Shown: positions 23,850 through 33,400 of the stretch, piece after piece | Numbering within the stretch: position 1 is the stretch's first letter | Layout: each line of letters opens with the position of its first letter | Origin: an uncultured Bacteroidota bacterium | GTDB lineage: Bacteria; Bacteroidota; Bacteroidia; Chitinophagales; Chitinophagaceae | DNA: 33,935 nucleotides | Direction of reading: 5' to 3' | Assembly (NCBI GenBank): GCA_903874055.1 | Contig: CAIQQR010000101.1 | Span: forward strand, 1 to 33,935 | Made by a program: the position numbers and the translations under genes | Notes under the pieces: model-generated | Told to the model about the DNA's origin: nothing | Databases searched by the model: none | Seen by the model: only the letters and a program-made list of their open reading frames with translations

Positions 23850-25229
23850 ATGTTAAATCTAGAAACATTTAAAGCCAATTGGGATAAACAGTTTCCAGAT
23901 ATTAATTTGCATAAAACACATTTTATTCTTGCTGTAAGTGGAGGAGTGGATAGTGTTGTCCTTGCTCATTTAATGCATGCCATTAAATCAAAATGTACCA
24001 TTGCACATGTTAATTTTCAATTGAGAGGAGCGGAGAGTGTTCGTGATGAAAATTTTGTACGTGATTTTTCTTCACAATTAAAAATGCCTATTGAAATTCA
24101 TGCCTGCGAAACTGCAAAATATGCGGAGACTTATAAAATGGGAATTCAGCAAGCTGCTCGGGAAATTAGGTATGCTTGGTTTGGTGCTTTAACTGAAAAT
24201 TTAGCCAAAAAAGAATCAACACCTGTTGTAGTATTAACTGCACATCATGCGGATGATCAGGTGGAGACCATATTGATGCAATTATTTAGAGGTACCGGTA
24301 TTCATGGACTAACAGGTATTCCAGCCCGTAGAAAAGACGTTTTAAATATTGCTAGGCCATTACTTATTTTTAGCAAGGCCGAAATTAAATCCTATGCTAA
24401 TGCAAATGGTATTTCCTATGTAGAGGATAGTAGCAATGAAAAAAATGATTACACCAGAAATTTAATTCGTAATCAATTACTGCCCCAGGTTGCTACTATT
24501 TATCCAATGGTGCAGGAAAATATTTTAGCCACCTCTGAAAGATTAAAAGAAGCCGAAGAGATGGTAACAACAACAGTGGATACATTTTGGAAAAAAGGTT
24601 TTAAATATAAAAAAGGTATCCCCTCAATTCCCATTTCCTATTGGCAAAAAGTAAAAGGCAATGCTACCTATACTTGGGGCTTGATAAAACAATATGGATT
24701 CAAGCCACAGCAAATTGAAGAAGTGTATAAAATTTTAGAAGCTTCTAAAGGTGCTTTCATTGCATCGGCTACACATAAATTTATCAACTGGGAAGGGCAC
24801 ATTCAAATTGTAAGTAATAAACTTGATAAAGAATATCTCACAATTCCTGAAAATGTAATTGCCCATCTTACTACTTTAAATTTAAAATACGGGGTATTGA
24901 AATTTGAATTACTAGACAATACTAAAGATCTATTTATTGACAAGGATCCCAAATATGCTTATTTAGATGCAGCTAAAATGGATTGGCCATTACTATATCG
25001 TAGCTGGGAATCAACTGATTATTTTTATCCATTAGGGTTACGTAAAAAGAAAAAGTTGAATCATTTTTTAGGGAGCCTCAAATTAAGCCCCAAGCATAAA
25101 GAAAGTATAACGGTAATTTCAGTTTCCAATAGAATATGTTGGGTCGTTGGCAAGAGAATTGATGATCGATTTAAAATAAGCCCCTCTACTAAAAAATTGC
25201 TAAAAATTACCTGGGAAGAAGCACATTAA
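23850..25229 (+). CDS. tilS: tRNA(Ile)-lysidine synthase TilS
   Basis: TilS attaches lysine to C34 of tRNA-Ile(CAU), converting its decoding from AUG to AUA, and is essential in most bacteria. The 459-residue protein shows the N-type ATP pyrophosphatase loop SGGVDS (residues 30-35) and the segment AHHADDQVETILMQLFRGTGIHGL. ARPLL and YVEDSSNEKNDYTRNLIRNQLLP follow. The C-terminal TilS domain (about 390-455) has RKKKKLNHFLGSLKLSP and CWVVGKRIDDRFKI. It starts 35 bases after glnS with a good ribosome-binding sequence (AAGGAAA), so the two tRNA-related genes probably share a transcript. Confidence 0.95.
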   Translation: MLNLETFKANWDKQFPDINLHKTHFILAVSGGVDSVVLAHLMHAIKSKCTIAHVNFQLRGAESVRDENFVRDFSSQLKMPIEIHACETAKYAETYKMGIQQAAREIRYAWFGALTENLAKKESTPVVVLTAHHADDQVETILMQLFRGTGIHGLTGIPARRKDVLNIARPLLIFSKAEIKSYANANGISYVEDSSNEKNDYTRNLIRNQLLPQVATIYPMVQENILATSERLKEAEEMVTTTVDTFWKKGFKYKKGIPSIPISYWQKVKGNATYTWGLIKQYGFKPQQIEEVYKILEASKGAFIASATHKFINWEGHIQIVSNKLDKEYLTIPENVIAHLTTLNLKYGVLKFELLDNTKDLFIDKDPKYAYLDAAKMDWPLLYRSWESTDYFYPLGLRKKKKLNHFLGSLKLSPKHKESITVISVSNRICWVVGKRIDDRFKISPSTKKLLKITWEEAH

Positions 25230-25308
25230 AACGGGGAATTTCAATATTAATTCGATATTTTTATAGGCCTACATTGGTATTCATATAGAAATATATTTTA
25301 ATATTTTA

Positions 25309-28300
25309 ATGCGTACATTAACATACAATAAGTTAATATTAATACTAATAGCAGTATTGACATCAAGCATTGCATGGTCGCAGGATTTTTCAAATAAAGG
25401 AAAAGATTTTTGGGTAGGTTACGGAAGTCATGTTTCTATGTATAACGCTACTGGTGATCCAAATGCTAGTGGAGGTTCACAAAATTTAGTTTTATATTTC
25501 ACATCTGATCATGATGCAAATGTTACAGTTGAAATTCCAGCATTAGGATTTTTGAAAACATATAAAGTGGTTGCTAATACAGTAACCATTTCGGACGCCA
25601 TGCCAAAAACTTCAGCGTCTGATGCAAGAATTACTGCTGAAGGGAAATCGGATAAGGGTATTCATATTACATCCGATTTTGCTATTATTGCTTATGCTCA
25701 TATTTACGATGGTAGTGTTTCAGGAGCAACATTATTATTCCCTACCAATACTTTAGGACGTTCTTATTATTCAATCAATTACAAACAAATTTCAAATAGT
25801 CCATTCTCTTATTGCTATGCTTATGTTATTGCAACAGAGGATTCTACTAATGTTGAAATTGTATTAAGTGCCAATACACAAGGTGGTTATAAAGCAGGGG
25901 ATACCATCAAAGTTGCATTGAATAAAGGGGAGCTTTATAACATTTTTGGAAAAGTGCTTACATCAGCTTCTAATTCATCAACAGGAGAGGACTTAACGGG
26001 TACACTAATAAGATCCGTAGCCACAGCCACAAGTACTTGTAAAAGAATTGCCGTTTTTTCTGGCTCTGGGAAAATTAGCATTTTTGATAATAATTCAAAA
26101 ACTGCAGATAATTATATTCAACAAGCTTTGCCAGCGAATGCATGGGGAAAAAAGTATTTGACCGTGCCAACTGCTCAAATGCCAAACAATATATTTAGGG
26201 TGGCAGTGAGTGATTCATCTGCCAAAGTTAAATTAAATGGCCAACTCCTTGCTAAGAGTAGTTTGAATAATAATTTTTATTATGAATTTCAATCGAATGG
26301 GGCAAATGCAATTGAGTCTGATTTGCCAATTATGGTGGCACAGTATATTACCACCACCGGTAGTTATGGTAATGTGAATAATCATGGAAATGGAGATCCT
26401 GAAATGATTTATTTATCGCCTATTGAACAAACCATTAATAAAGTGACCATAAATTCAACTCCTTATGCAAAAATTGTTGACACTTTACATTTTGTAAATA
26501 TCGTTATTCCAAAAGGAGGTGTTTCAAGTTTATTAGTAGATGGAGTAGCTCCTAAAAATCCAATTCCTCATCCAGGTGATACTAGTTTTGTATATTATCA
26601 ACTTTCATTAAAAGCAGGAGCCCACACTATTGTTGCAGATTCTGGATTTAATGCCATTGCCTATGGATATGGAAGTGTTGAGTCCTATGGATATAATGCA
26701 GGGACCAATGTGGTGGATTTATATCAAAAATTAACAGTGAACAATCAATATGGAACAGTAAAATTACCTGCTACTTGCAGAGGAACTCCTTTTAAAGTAT
26801 CTATTACATTGCCTTACCAGCCACTTTCATTGGCTTGGAATATTCCTAACTACCAAAATATTCCTGCGGACTATGCTCCTAAATATGATTCTACCTATAT
26901 AGTTAATGGACGTAATATTTATAGGTATTCTTTGAATCAATATTTAACTTACGATAGTGTTGGAAACTATAATATTCAATTAAAAGTATTTAATCCAACA
27001 GGAGATGGATGTAGTGGGGAGCAAGCCATTGATTTTGATTTAGTCGTGTATAGTCCTCCAAAAGCGGATTTTACGCTTAATATAACCAATTGTTTAGGAG
27101 ATTCCTTATTCTTTAAGGACAATACTTTACTAGGCCCAGATGATAGAAAATTAATTGCATTTAATTGGAAATTAGGTAATGCTGCCTATGTAAATGCAAA
27201 AAATTATTCAGTTAAAGCGGATACTGTAGGATCTATTCCTTTAAATTATTTTATAGTAAATGATATTGGATGTTTAAGTGATACCCTAAGTTCAAATTAT
27301 ATAATTGACAGTGTGCCAAAAGTTAATTTCAATATTCAAAATCTAAAATGTATTGGTGGGAGTATTCAGTTTACAGATAGCTCTTTTGCAAGATTGGGAA
27401 CGCAACTTTCAAAGTGGATTTGGAATTATGGGGATAGTAGTTTGGTAGATAGTTTAACAACTAATGCTGTAGTTAATCATATGTATGATTCTGCTAAAAA
27501 GTATATTATACATTTATCAGTTGCTACTGCAAATGGTTGTATTGTTTCGCAATCCAAAACGATTCAAGTAAATCCAAAACCTATTGTAGGGTTTACCTTA
27601 CCTGAAATTTGTTTAAAGGATCCATATGCTCAATTCATAGACACCACAAAAATTGCCGACGCTTCTAATAATTTTAAATATTTGTGGGATTTTGGAGAAC
27701 CTACCAATACGCAAAGTCCAAATACCAGCATAGTTGCTAATCCCAAACATCGTTATTTGGTTCCGGGCACCTATCAAGTGAATGAAAAAGTAACAAGTAT
27801 AAATGGATGTGTAGCGGATACTACATTGGCATTTACGGTGAATGGATCAGTCCCTTTGTCTAGTTTTAATATTATAGATTCTGCTGCATTATGCTCTAAT
27901 TTACCGGTACAGTTAAATAACACTTCATTTGTAGATATTGGTAAAATTGGCAAATTAATTATTTATTGGGACTATGCTAAAAATCCTTTGGATACCACCA
28001 TTGATGAAAATCCATCAATCAATAAAATATACAAACACAACTACACTAATTTTCACTTCCCAGATAAGATGAATTATAATATTAGTTTAGTTTCTTATTC
28101 AGGAGAAAATTGTTTCGATCAAAAAACATCCAATATTTCAATAGTTCCGCCACCTCAAAGTTTTAGTATAAGTTCAACCAAGGATTATTTATGTATTGCA
28201 GATTCTATTTCATTTTCGCCAATTATAAATGGAGGAGTTCCTTCCTTTTCCTATGATTGGATAGTGAGCAATGCGGCTGCTAATTTCAATAACAATGTAC

Positions 28301-29412
28301 TGAGCGGAATAAAAAAAGGTTCAGTTGATATTGATGTAAAAGTGACAGATAGTTTAAAATGTGTTTATTCATACAGTAAATTAAAAACGATTGAAGTTAG
28401 AGATATTCCAATTGCAACCATACAAGCAAAGGATACCAATATTTGTAACCAAGATCCCATTGTTTTAAAAGGAGCTGGAAGTAATCAATTTAAATGGTAT
28501 TTGAATAAAACGGTTTTGGCATCTTCAATTGTAGACACCTTTACTACTAATTTACCAGGGTTTTATAAAGTGCAGGTTTTTGATGGATTTTGTAATTCAT
28601 TGTTATCAGATTCTGTACAAATTTATCAATACCTGATACCTAAATACAATTTTACTAATACCAATTATATATGCGTAAATACTCCAGTTAGAATTGTTGG
28701 GAATACTTTTGATGCAAAAGGAACCCATTTTAATTGGAATTTTGGAGACAGTACCAATTCAACGATAGCCAATCCAGGCACACACAATTATACAATAAAA
28801 GGTATTTATCAAATTAAGCTAGCTTATACCAATGATTATTGTCCAAAATACAATGATTCTACATCGAGTGATTCTATAAAAGTGGTAGATCCACTAAAAG
28901 GCAAGGATTATACGATGTTTGTGTTAGGCGGAATTGATACTACACTTGTAAATATTAAAACCGATTCTGGGTATATACAATATAATTGGTCACCTGGAAC
29001 TTATCTTTCCACCATTTTTTACAAGAATCCTGTTTTCAATGGAGATAAAACAATTGATTATATTTTAACAAGAACAGATACATTAAGTCATTGTCAAATT
29101 GAAGATACCTATCATATAATTGTATCAAATGATGTGGTATTGTCAGTGCCTAAGGCGTTTACCCCAAATAATGATGGGTTAAATGATGTTTTAAAGTTAG
29201 AATATGGTGCTGGATTGAAAACTTTTAATTATTTTAAATTATTCAATAGGTGGGGTAAGTTGATTTTTGAAACTTCCAATGTGAATGGTACTTGGGATGG
29301 CAAATTCAATGGAAGAGAGCAGGACGTAGATGCGTATACTTATTTGTTGGATTATGTCACTTTTAAAGATGAACATGTTACAAAAACGGGTTCGGTTATA
29401 TTATTAAGATAA
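25309..29412 (+). CDS. Large secreted T9SS cargo protein: IgGFc-binding-like N-terminus, PKD-type repeats, type B sorting domain
   Basis: The 1367-residue protein has a signal peptide (about 1-24, ending SIAWSQ). An N-terminal region of some 430 residues starts SNKGKDFWVGYGSH and resembles IgGFc-binding-protein-like modules found in secreted Bacteroidota proteins. A long array of Ig/PKD-like modules follows; clear PKD turns are WNYGDSS (near 704-710), LWDFGEP (near 790-796) and WNFGDST (near 1143-1149). Regularly spaced cysteines are seen through the array. The end (about 1279-1367) is the gliding-motility-associated type B C-terminal domain: KAFTPNNDGLND, FNRWGKLIFETSN, GTWDGKFNGREQDVDAYTYLLDY. 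This directs export through the type IX system to the cell surface or outside. It abuts the PorP/SprF gene without any gap. Ligand or adhesion role unknown. Confidence 0.92.
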   Translation: MRTLTYNKLILILIAVLTSSIAWSQDFSNKGKDFWVGYGSHVSMYNATGDPNASGGSQNLVLYFTSDHDANVTVEIPALGFLKTYKVVANTVTISDAMPKTSASDARITAEGKSDKGIHITSDFAIIAYAHIYDGSVSGATLLFPTNTLGRSYYSINYKQISNSPFSYCYAYVIATEDSTNVEIVLSANTQGGYKAGDTIKVALNKGELYNIFGKVLTSASNSSTGEDLTGTLIRSVATATSTCKRIAVFSGSGKISIFDNNSKTADNYIQQALPANAWGKKYLTVPTAQMPNNIFRVAVSDSSAKVKLNGQLLAKSSLNNNFYYEFQSNGANAIESDLPIMVAQYITTTGSYGNVNNHGNGDPEMIYLSPIEQTINKVTINSTPYAKIVDTLHFVNIVIPKGGVSSLLVDGVAPKNPIPHPGDTSFVYYQLSLKAGAHTIVADSGFNAIAYGYGSVESYGYNAGTNVVDLYQKLTVNNQYGTVKLPATCRGTPFKVSITLPYQPLSLAWNIPNYQNIPADYAPKYDSTYIVNGRNIYRYSLNQYLTYDSVGNYNIQLKVFNPTGDGCSGEQAIDFDLVVYSPPKADFTLNITNCLGDSLFFKDNTLLGPDDRKLIAFNWKLGNAAYVNAKNYSVKADTVGSIPLNYFIVNDIGCLSDTLSSNYIIDSVPKVNFNIQNLKCIGGSIQFTDSSFARLGTQLSKWIWNYGDSSLVDSLTTNAVVNHMYDSAKKYIIHLSVATANGCIVSQSKTIQVNPKPIVGFTLPEICLKDPYAQFIDTTKIADASNNFKYLWDFGEPTNTQSPNTSIVANPKHRYLVPGTYQVNEKVTSINGCVADTTLAFTVNGSVPLSSFNIIDSAALCSNLPVQLNNTSFVDIGKIGKLIIYWDYAKNPLDTTIDENPSINKIYKHNYTNFHFPDKMNYNISLVSYSGENCFDQKTSNISIVPPPQSFSISSTKDYLCIADSISFSPIINGGVPSFSYDWIVSNAAANFNNNVLSGIKKGSVDIDVKVTDSLKCVYSYSKLKTIEVRDIPIATIQAKDTNICNQDPIVLKGAGSNQFKWYLNKTVLASSIVDTFTTNLPGFYKVQVFDGFCNSLLSDSVQIYQYLIPKYNFTNTNYICVNTPVRIVGNTFDAKGTHFNWNFGDSTNSTIANPGTHNYTIKGIYQIKLAYTNDYCPKYNDSTSSDSIKVVDPLKGKDYTMFVLGGIDTTLVNIKTDSGYIQYNWSPGTYLSTIFYKNPVFNGDKTIDYILTRTDTLSHCQIEDTYHIIVSNDVVLSVPKAFTPNNDGLNDVLKLEYGAGLKTFNYFKLFNRWGKLIFETSNVNGTWDGKFNGREQDVDAYTYLLDYVTFKDEHVTKTGSVILLR

Positions 29413-30417
29413 ATGAAACATTGCTACAAAATATTTATATTTTTTATATCCTTAATGGGGGTGACAAATGCGTATGCTCAAACTCCATTCATGTCACAGC
29501 AATTTGTAGCCACCAATTTTTTTAATCCAGCAACAGTAGGATTTGGAACTAACAATCAATTTCAAACATTTTACAGAAATCAATTTTCAGGAGTAGGAGA
29601 TCCATTTAAAACCATTGGAGTGGGGGTGGATTTTGCATTATTCAAAAATGAAGATAACGAAGGGTATAATAATTTTGGAGTAGGATTGCAAGGTGTATCA
29701 GAGCAAGTATTGAATGGTATTTTACAAACCAATGAAATTACTTTAAGCCTTGCCAATAGAGTTTTTTTAAATAAGGATAGAACCAGCTTTTTTTCAATAG
29801 GTATCAGCTCCACATATATTAGTCGAAATATTGATCGTAACGCACTTACGTTTGGAGATCAATATAATTCGGGACGTTTATTTAATTCAACAAGCTTAGA
29901 GACCATTGGAAACTTCCCCACTAAGTTTTCAACCAATGGAGGAATTATGTATTCTTTTGTTTCTCCTGATGTTTTTTTACAAACTGGAGCAAGTACATTT
30001 TATATCAACAGAAGTGCCAATGCACTTAACTATGGCAATGTTAATCAGTCTTTTCAAATGGTTACTACTTTAAATTATGAGCATCGATTTATGGAAGACA
30101 ATACCTATGTTATTCATGCTGATTATCAAAATAGATTGGAAGCTGAATTTGTATATGTGGGTGGTGCCATTGGTTTACCAATTTATGCAATGGACGAGCA
30201 GCAAAATAAATTTTACGTAGGTTGTTTTTATCGTTCTAAAGATGCGATTGTTCCGTATGTAGGATTGTTATATAATAAATACAAAATTGGACTTACTTAT
30301 GATATTTATCAAAATAGTTTGACCAGTGCTAATTTACACCCCCAAACCATTGAGTTTAATTTATCTACTTATTTAGGGAGAAATATTTCAAAAAATTTGA
30401 AAAGCATATTCAATTAA
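29413..30417 (+). CDS. PorP/SprF-family type IX secretion membrane protein
   Basis: PorP/SprF proteins are outer-membrane beta-barrels linked to the T9SS; SprF is needed for export of the type B cargo SprB in Flavobacterium. The 334-residue product has a signal peptide (about 1-22, ending NAYAQ). It continues with TPFMSQQFVATNFFNPATVGF, the standard opening of the family, then alternating amphipathic strands and a C-terminal segment GLTYDIYQNSLTSANLHPQTIEFNLSTYLG typical of the barrel end. The ATG follows the stop of the upstream cargo gene with no spacing, and its own stop is directly followed by the TTG of a second cargo gene. It is probably the dedicated partner of these two proteins. Confidence 0.93.
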   Translation: MKHCYKIFIFFISLMGVTNAYAQTPFMSQQFVATNFFNPATVGFGTNNQFQTFYRNQFSGVGDPFKTIGVGVDFALFKNEDNEGYNNFGVGLQGVSEQVLNGILQTNEITLSLANRVFLNKDRTSFFSIGISSTYISRNIDRNALTFGDQYNSGRLFNSTSLETIGNFPTKFSTNGGIMYSFVSPDVFLQTGASTFYINRSANALNYGNVNQSFQMVTTLNYEHRFMEDNTYVIHADYQNRLEAEFVYVGGAIGLPIYAMDEQQNKFYVGCFYRSKDAIVPYVGLLYNKYKIGLTYDIYQNSLTSANLHPQTIEFNLSTYLGRNISKNLKSIFN

Positions 30418-33400
30418 TTGAAGCTTAAAGTACTCCATATTATTGTTGGATTGATTATTTCAATCTGTAGCTTTGGGCAAACGGATACTGAATTTTGGTT
30501 TGGTGCACCCGCTATTACTCCTGGTCATGAAAACACACCCATTGTATTTAGAATTACAAGTTACGAAAATCCAGCAGTGGTTACTATTTCAGAACCTGCC
30601 AATGCAGCATTTGTTCCCATTGTAATTAACCTTGCTGCCAATTCAACTATTACACAAGATCTTACTGCGTATATCAATTCAATTGAAGCTAAGCCAAGTG
30701 CAACCGTTTTAAATTACGGAATACTCATTACTTCCACTGCAAATATTTCGGCCTATTATGAAGTAGGAAGAACAAGAAATCCTGAAATATTTCCATTAAA
30801 AGGGAATACTGCAAAAGGAATTGATTTTATCATTCCAACACAAACCCAATATGATAATAGATTAGGTATTACACCTAATGCCAATAATGGTTTTGTGATT
30901 GTAGCAACTGAAAATAATACTTCCATTGATATTACCCTTACGCATCCAGATGGAAATGGTCATGCTGCGGGCACTTTTACAATTGTGTTAAATAAAGGTC
31001 AAACCTATGCTGTCATTGGCGGTAGTGCATCGGCAATTTTACACTTAGGAGGATCTGAAATAAAATCCAATAAATCTATTTGTGTTACTATTTATGACGA
31101 CTCTATATATGTAGGAGGAAGTTTGGATTTGGCAGGAGACCAAATTGTTCCTGTTTTTAATACAGGCTCCGAATTTATTGTTGTGAGAGGTGCATTTAGT
31201 CCAGCATCTTTCACAAATACCGATTTTTACTTTATTTGGGCAACGGTGGATGGGACTAATATTTATTTAAATGGATCAACCATTCCAGTGGCGACCATTA
31301 ATAAAGGGCAGTCTTACAAAGGCTTACTGACAGATAATAGTGTTTACATTACCACCAGTAATCCAAGTTATGTTTTGCAATTTACAGGAGTAGGGACCGA
31401 AGTAACTGAAACCTCATTACCTAGTATAAAATGTACAGGATCTAGTAATGTAAGTTTTGTACGATCAACCAATGAAACTTTTTCTTTGAATTTAATTTGC
31501 AAAGCAGATGATGTTGATAATTTCACTTTAAATGGAGTAGCTGGTATTATAACTTCTAATCTATTTTTTGATGTTCCAGGTGCAACTGGTTGGAAAGCAG
31601 CGAGAATCAATACTGCCAACCTTCCTAATTTAAATGCGTTGGTTCCCAACGGAGTAGCAACCTCTGTTAGCAATAGTACAGGGTTATTCCATTTAGGTTT
31701 TTTAAATGGAGGTTCAAATTCTGGGGCAAGATTAGGTTATTTTTCAAACTATAGTAAGGTGGCCATGGCGCCTAACTTAATTACAAAATCTTGTTTAGGA
31801 TCCGATATACAGCTGGCTGCTAGATTATTAAATAATGTGATTTATAGTTGGTCAGGCCCTAATAATTTTACCAGTTCTATTTATAATCCAGTTATTCAAA
31901 AATCAAAAACCTCAGATTCAGGCTACTATTATGTTCAGGCCACCATCCCAGGTTGTGGTACTTCTGTGGACAGTATACATATAACAGTGAACCCGTTGCC
32001 AACTATACAATTAGTAAAGTCCTTAGATACTGTATGTATAGGTTCAAGTAAATTAATCAATTTTAATTTGACTGGTCAATCACCATGGAATCTGGTGTAT
32101 ACAAATGGAATTAAAACTGATACGGTTAAAAATTTGATGAATATAAGCAGTAGTTTTTCAGTGAATCCAACAGCTACTTCAATTTATAAAATCAGTAATA
32201 TCATTGATAGCAATGCATGTACTTTGGATACCAACAAAAATACGGTACAGGATACTATGCGGGTTAGTAAGTTACCTATAGCTAATTTTACTTTTTCGTC
32301 AATACATTGTGAAAAAAACGGTACTATTTTTACGGATGCCTCCCAATCTGATTTAGATGCAATTACAAATTGGAATTGGGATATGGGTAATGGAACAAAA
32401 CTTAATGTAAATAGGAATACACCATTTAGTCAGGTGTATTCCTATTGGGGAAAAGACACGGTTAAATTATCTGTAGTGTCTAGTTTGGGATGTAAGAGTG
32501 ATACGATTTCAAAAATTATTGCAATCAATCCTTTGCCTGTTGTTGGTTTTACTATCCCCAATGTATGTTTAGACGGAGGGTTGGCCAAATTTAAAGACAC
32601 GAGTATTTATAAATCTTTTCCAACTACATTTACTTATAATTGGAATTTTAATGCAGGACTTAGTCCAGTTGTTCCTGCACCTACTTATGCCAATGCGCAA
32701 TTAACAAGCAAAAATCCTTCTGTTTTGTATAATAAGGAAGGGGATTATGTAGTAATGCTGAAAGTGACTACCAGTGATGGTTGTATTGATTCATTATCCC
32801 AACCTTTTACTATTAATGGTTCTAATCCTAATGCAGTATTTAAGATTTTAAAGGATACTGCATTGTGTAGTAATCAAGATGTAGTTATCAAAGACAGTTC
32901 ATGGGTATATCCAGGTAAAGTAGGGGTATTGCATATTTTTTGGGGAGATGGAAAAGATACGCTTATTACAGATAGTAAGATAGGTAATTTATATAATCAC
33001 TATTATGCTAATGCAGTAAGAACAAATAATTTTAATAATACCGTAAAAGTACAAGCCTATTCAGGAGGAACTTGTTATGATGATTCTTTAACCAATATTC
33101 ATATTGTTCCACCTCCTACAAACACATCTTTAAATTCAAGTCAAAATTTTGTTTGTATTAATGACTCCTTAATTATTCGAAATAATATATTGGGAGGCCT
33201 GTCGCCATTTATTATAAATTTAAAAACTGATAGTACAAGTATACGAATAAAAGACAGTGTCGTGTATGGACTAAGTAAGGGAGTAGCAAATATTAATTTA
33301 CAACTTACGGACATTAAAAAATGTATTTATGAATATCCAAACTTATTAAGTTTAAATTTACCAGCATTGCCCATAGCAACAATGTTTGTGAAGGATACTG

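Noticed and set aside
31368..31673. A 101-codon minus-strand open frame near the right end.
   Set aside because: It is antisense to the second T9SS cargo gene, which is open for 1172 codons and has family-like sequence here.
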